From the NCBI GenBank assembly GCA_010015675.1, contig ML976989.1:29918-93917 (forward strand): a stretch of 64,000 nucleotides of DNA, read 5' to 3'. Shown piece after piece: positions 62,601 to 64,000 of the stretch. Origin of the DNA: Byssothecium circinans. Lineage: Eukaryota > Ascomycota > Dothideomycetes > Pleosporales > Massarinaceae. The first letter of the stretch is position 1. Each line of letters opens with the position of its first letter. The translations under genes were made by a program, and so were the position numbers. The notes beneath the pieces are model-generated. The model had not been told where the DNA came from. It worked only from the letters and a program-made list of their open reading frames with translations, and searched no databases.

Positions 62601-62985
62601 ATTTGATTCACCACACGTCGGGCGGTATACAATTAGGGGAGTCGTACAAGGATTCATAGACGACCTCCATCAGCAACCGCTGTTGGGGGTCAATTGCGTC
62701 AGCCTCGGAGGCCTGCACATTGAAGAAAGGAGCATCGAAATGATTGATGTCATCCTCGAGGAAGTAGGCCTTGTTGGCATTGGTCGTTCCATGGTGAGAT
62801 GGGTCTGAGTGGAAGAAACTTTTTGCATCAAACCGGGTGGCTGGGACAGTCCTGGACAGATTGTGCGGCGACTCTATCAAGACTTTGAGCTTCGATGGAG
62901 TGTTAGCGCCCCCGGGGAAACGACATGCGACTCCAACAATCGCAATGGGTTCTCCTTCTTGTTCTGCTCTGTTCGCACTGGTCAT
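50641..62985 (-). CDS. Hybrid PKS-NRPS, KS-AT-DH-MT-(inactive ER)-KR-ACP-C-A-T-R
   Basis: Megasynthase of 4010 residues joining a methylated polyketide to an amino acid. Exons: 62985-62648, 62584-62271, 62205-61770, 61711-61506, 61433-53616 and 53561-50641 (12033 nt, in frame). [16 protein letters not shown], active Cys184 in [38 protein letters not shown] (~647). [12 protein letters not shown] (~975) and [12 protein letters not shown]-methyltransferase: VGAGTGG (~1429). The region before KR lacks the NADPH-binding GGVG motif, so ER is inactive. KR: GMTGDMG (~2126), [21 protein letters not shown] (~2439). C: HHISMDA (~2712; last Gly replaced). [12 protein letters not shown] (~3202). [20 protein letters not shown] (~3704), Ser in HVLSSGAV and an intact YLSTK (~3836). 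Substrate and product cannot be read from sequence. Start: ATG leading into [15 protein letters not shown]. Confidence 0.95.
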
Positions 62986-63688
62986 GTTGAAACTCTGTTC
63001 TGCCGGGGGATGTTGAACGAGGTTTGGTAAAGATTCAATTAGTCCAGTTTCGAATCCAGGACCAACTTTTACTTAGTAGATGCAAAGTTGAGCTTCGGCT
63101 CGACTACTTTTGATCTCTCGTAACCATTCCTGATCGGCTCAATGTTGGAGAAATTCGGGGCTAAGGCATTATTGCATCGGCCGGGCGCGATTCGTATTTC
63201 CAAGTCCGGAGGTAGCCAGTGCGCCGAATATCACCGGCGTTTGGCGAATCGCTCGGATAGGGGCTCATACGTGTTTTGGTGCGAGTATGGCGATTTATAA
63301 GCTAAGGAATACCTCTACGTTGCCTGAAACTCTGCGTTACATGCCGTTCCCTACTCGAAATTTCGCAGTTGCCATACCGCGATGCTTGAGGGTAGCCGGA
63401 CGCATCGATAACCGATCAGCAATCCTATGTTAATCGCCATAGATCCAAGCATGTGTGGAGGGTCTGGTACGAATCCAGCGTCTGATGAGAGATTTCAATT
63501 CTCTGGATGGGCGATGGGGCCGCCAGAGATTCCGCTCCCTGTCGTCCGATGAGCAAGCAATCTCTGCCATACAATCTACCATTCCTGCTCTAAAAAACAG
63601 TCATTGTGTTTTCGTTCGTAGTCTCAAGGCCATGGTGAATAGGATCGCCGATAGGTTTTCCAAAGCCTCTTTCTTTTCTAGCAGAGTA
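62986..63688. other. PKS-NRPS promoter region
   Basis: About 700 bp between the synthase start and the second fold-back element. A short open frame on the plus strand (from ~63455) reaches into the element but resembles nothing known. If a divergent partner gene exists, it must lie beyond the element. Confidence 0.5.
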
Positions 63689-64000
63689 ACGTATCCGTGC
63701 GCGTAATGCGCGGATTCGCGTGATGCGCCGCTTTTTACTAGGAAAATCAAAGAAAATAAGCAACTTTAAAGTTATATAACTCTTTAACTACCTTTTCTTT
63801 TTAAAAGCTTCCTTAACTAAAGTTATAGAGAAAGACTATCTTTATAACTCTAGAATTTTAGTTTTCTAATAATAATTAGTTTTAAGAAAAAAGTATAAAA
63901 GTACTAAAACTTAAGTCTCTAAATTTTAAAAATAATATTTTTTTAGGAGTAAAGTATGCTATTTAGAATATATTTTATATTAGGACTTTTTCTTAGAAAG
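63689..64000. mobile_element. Fold-back / MITE-like element, copy 2 (runs off the window)
   Basis: Preceded by TA (63687-63688), it starts ACGTATCCGTGCGCGTAATG and aligns along its whole visible 312 bp with the left arm of the element at 20843. The subterminal direct repeat is present in altered form. Differences from copy 1 are mostly transitions: in the AT-rich part copy 2 usually keeps C or G where copy 1 has T or A, while in the GC-rich end the direction is often reversed. The right arm, if any, is outside the window. Confidence 0.85.

Noticed and set aside
63455..63706. Short plus-strand frame next to the second fold-back element, considered as a transposase remnant
   Set aside because: No recognisable transposase motif, and it ends within the element terminus by chance.

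Overview
This window looks like nuclear DNA of a filamentous ascomycete (Pezizomycotina). Genes are interrupted by short GT..AG introns of about 45-180 nt, often with a CTAAC/CTAAT-like branch site. The gene set is typical of that group: an ABCC transporter, Skp1, Pdx1, Smp3, Gpi7/Las21 and a PKS-NRPS hybrid. The fold-back element with an AT-rich core and the NB-ARC/TPR gene fit a Dothideomycete-like mould, but the class assignment is an inference. All exon coordinates were read by eye from frames, splice sites and protein-family conservation.

Layout. 1-20.7 kb is mostly housekeeping: the 3' end of a CorA/Alr1-type Mg2+ transporter, a Cdc34-type ubiquitin-conjugating enzyme, the BAR protein Hob3/Rvs161, mitochondrial tryptophanyl-tRNA synthetase, a small secreted protein, a 1748-residue ABCC transporter and a DEAH-box RNA helicase with a presequence-like N-terminus. 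20.8-28.6 kb is an accessory island. It holds a 703-bp fold-back transposable element with perfect 294-bp arms and a TA duplication, an NLR-like NB-ARC/TPR gene whose 5' end carries an in-frame stop, an amine-oxidase fragment, and about 2.8 kb of degenerate sequence with a short tandem repeat. 28.6-49.5 kb returns to core genes: complex I subunit NDUFA12 (8 exons, one of only 7 nt) divergent from PGS1, then SMP3, SKP1, PDX1, aminopeptidase P, a Kap122/importin-13-like karyopherin, FUN14, GPI7/LAS21 and one unrecognised gene. 50.6-63.0 kb is a single PKS-NRPS gene of 4010 residues with order KS-AT-DH-MT-(degenerate ER)-KR-ACP-C-A-T-R. A second copy of the fold-back element begins about 700 bp upstream of its start and runs off the right edge.

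How the parts relate. Several genes serve mitochondria (MSW1, NDUFA12, PGS1, FUN14, possibly the helicase and aminopeptidase P), and NDUFA12/PGS1 share a 154-bp intergenic promoter. SMP3 and LAS21 act at consecutive late stages of GPI-anchor assembly. The PKS-NRPS has only core genes on its left. Any partner genes, such as a trans-acting enoyl reductase, must lie to the right of this window or elsewhere. The most unusual items are the perfect palindromic element and its relative, the 7-nt exon in NDUFA12, the possibly disrupted NLR, and the PKS-NRPS with a dead ER and an intact reductase motif.
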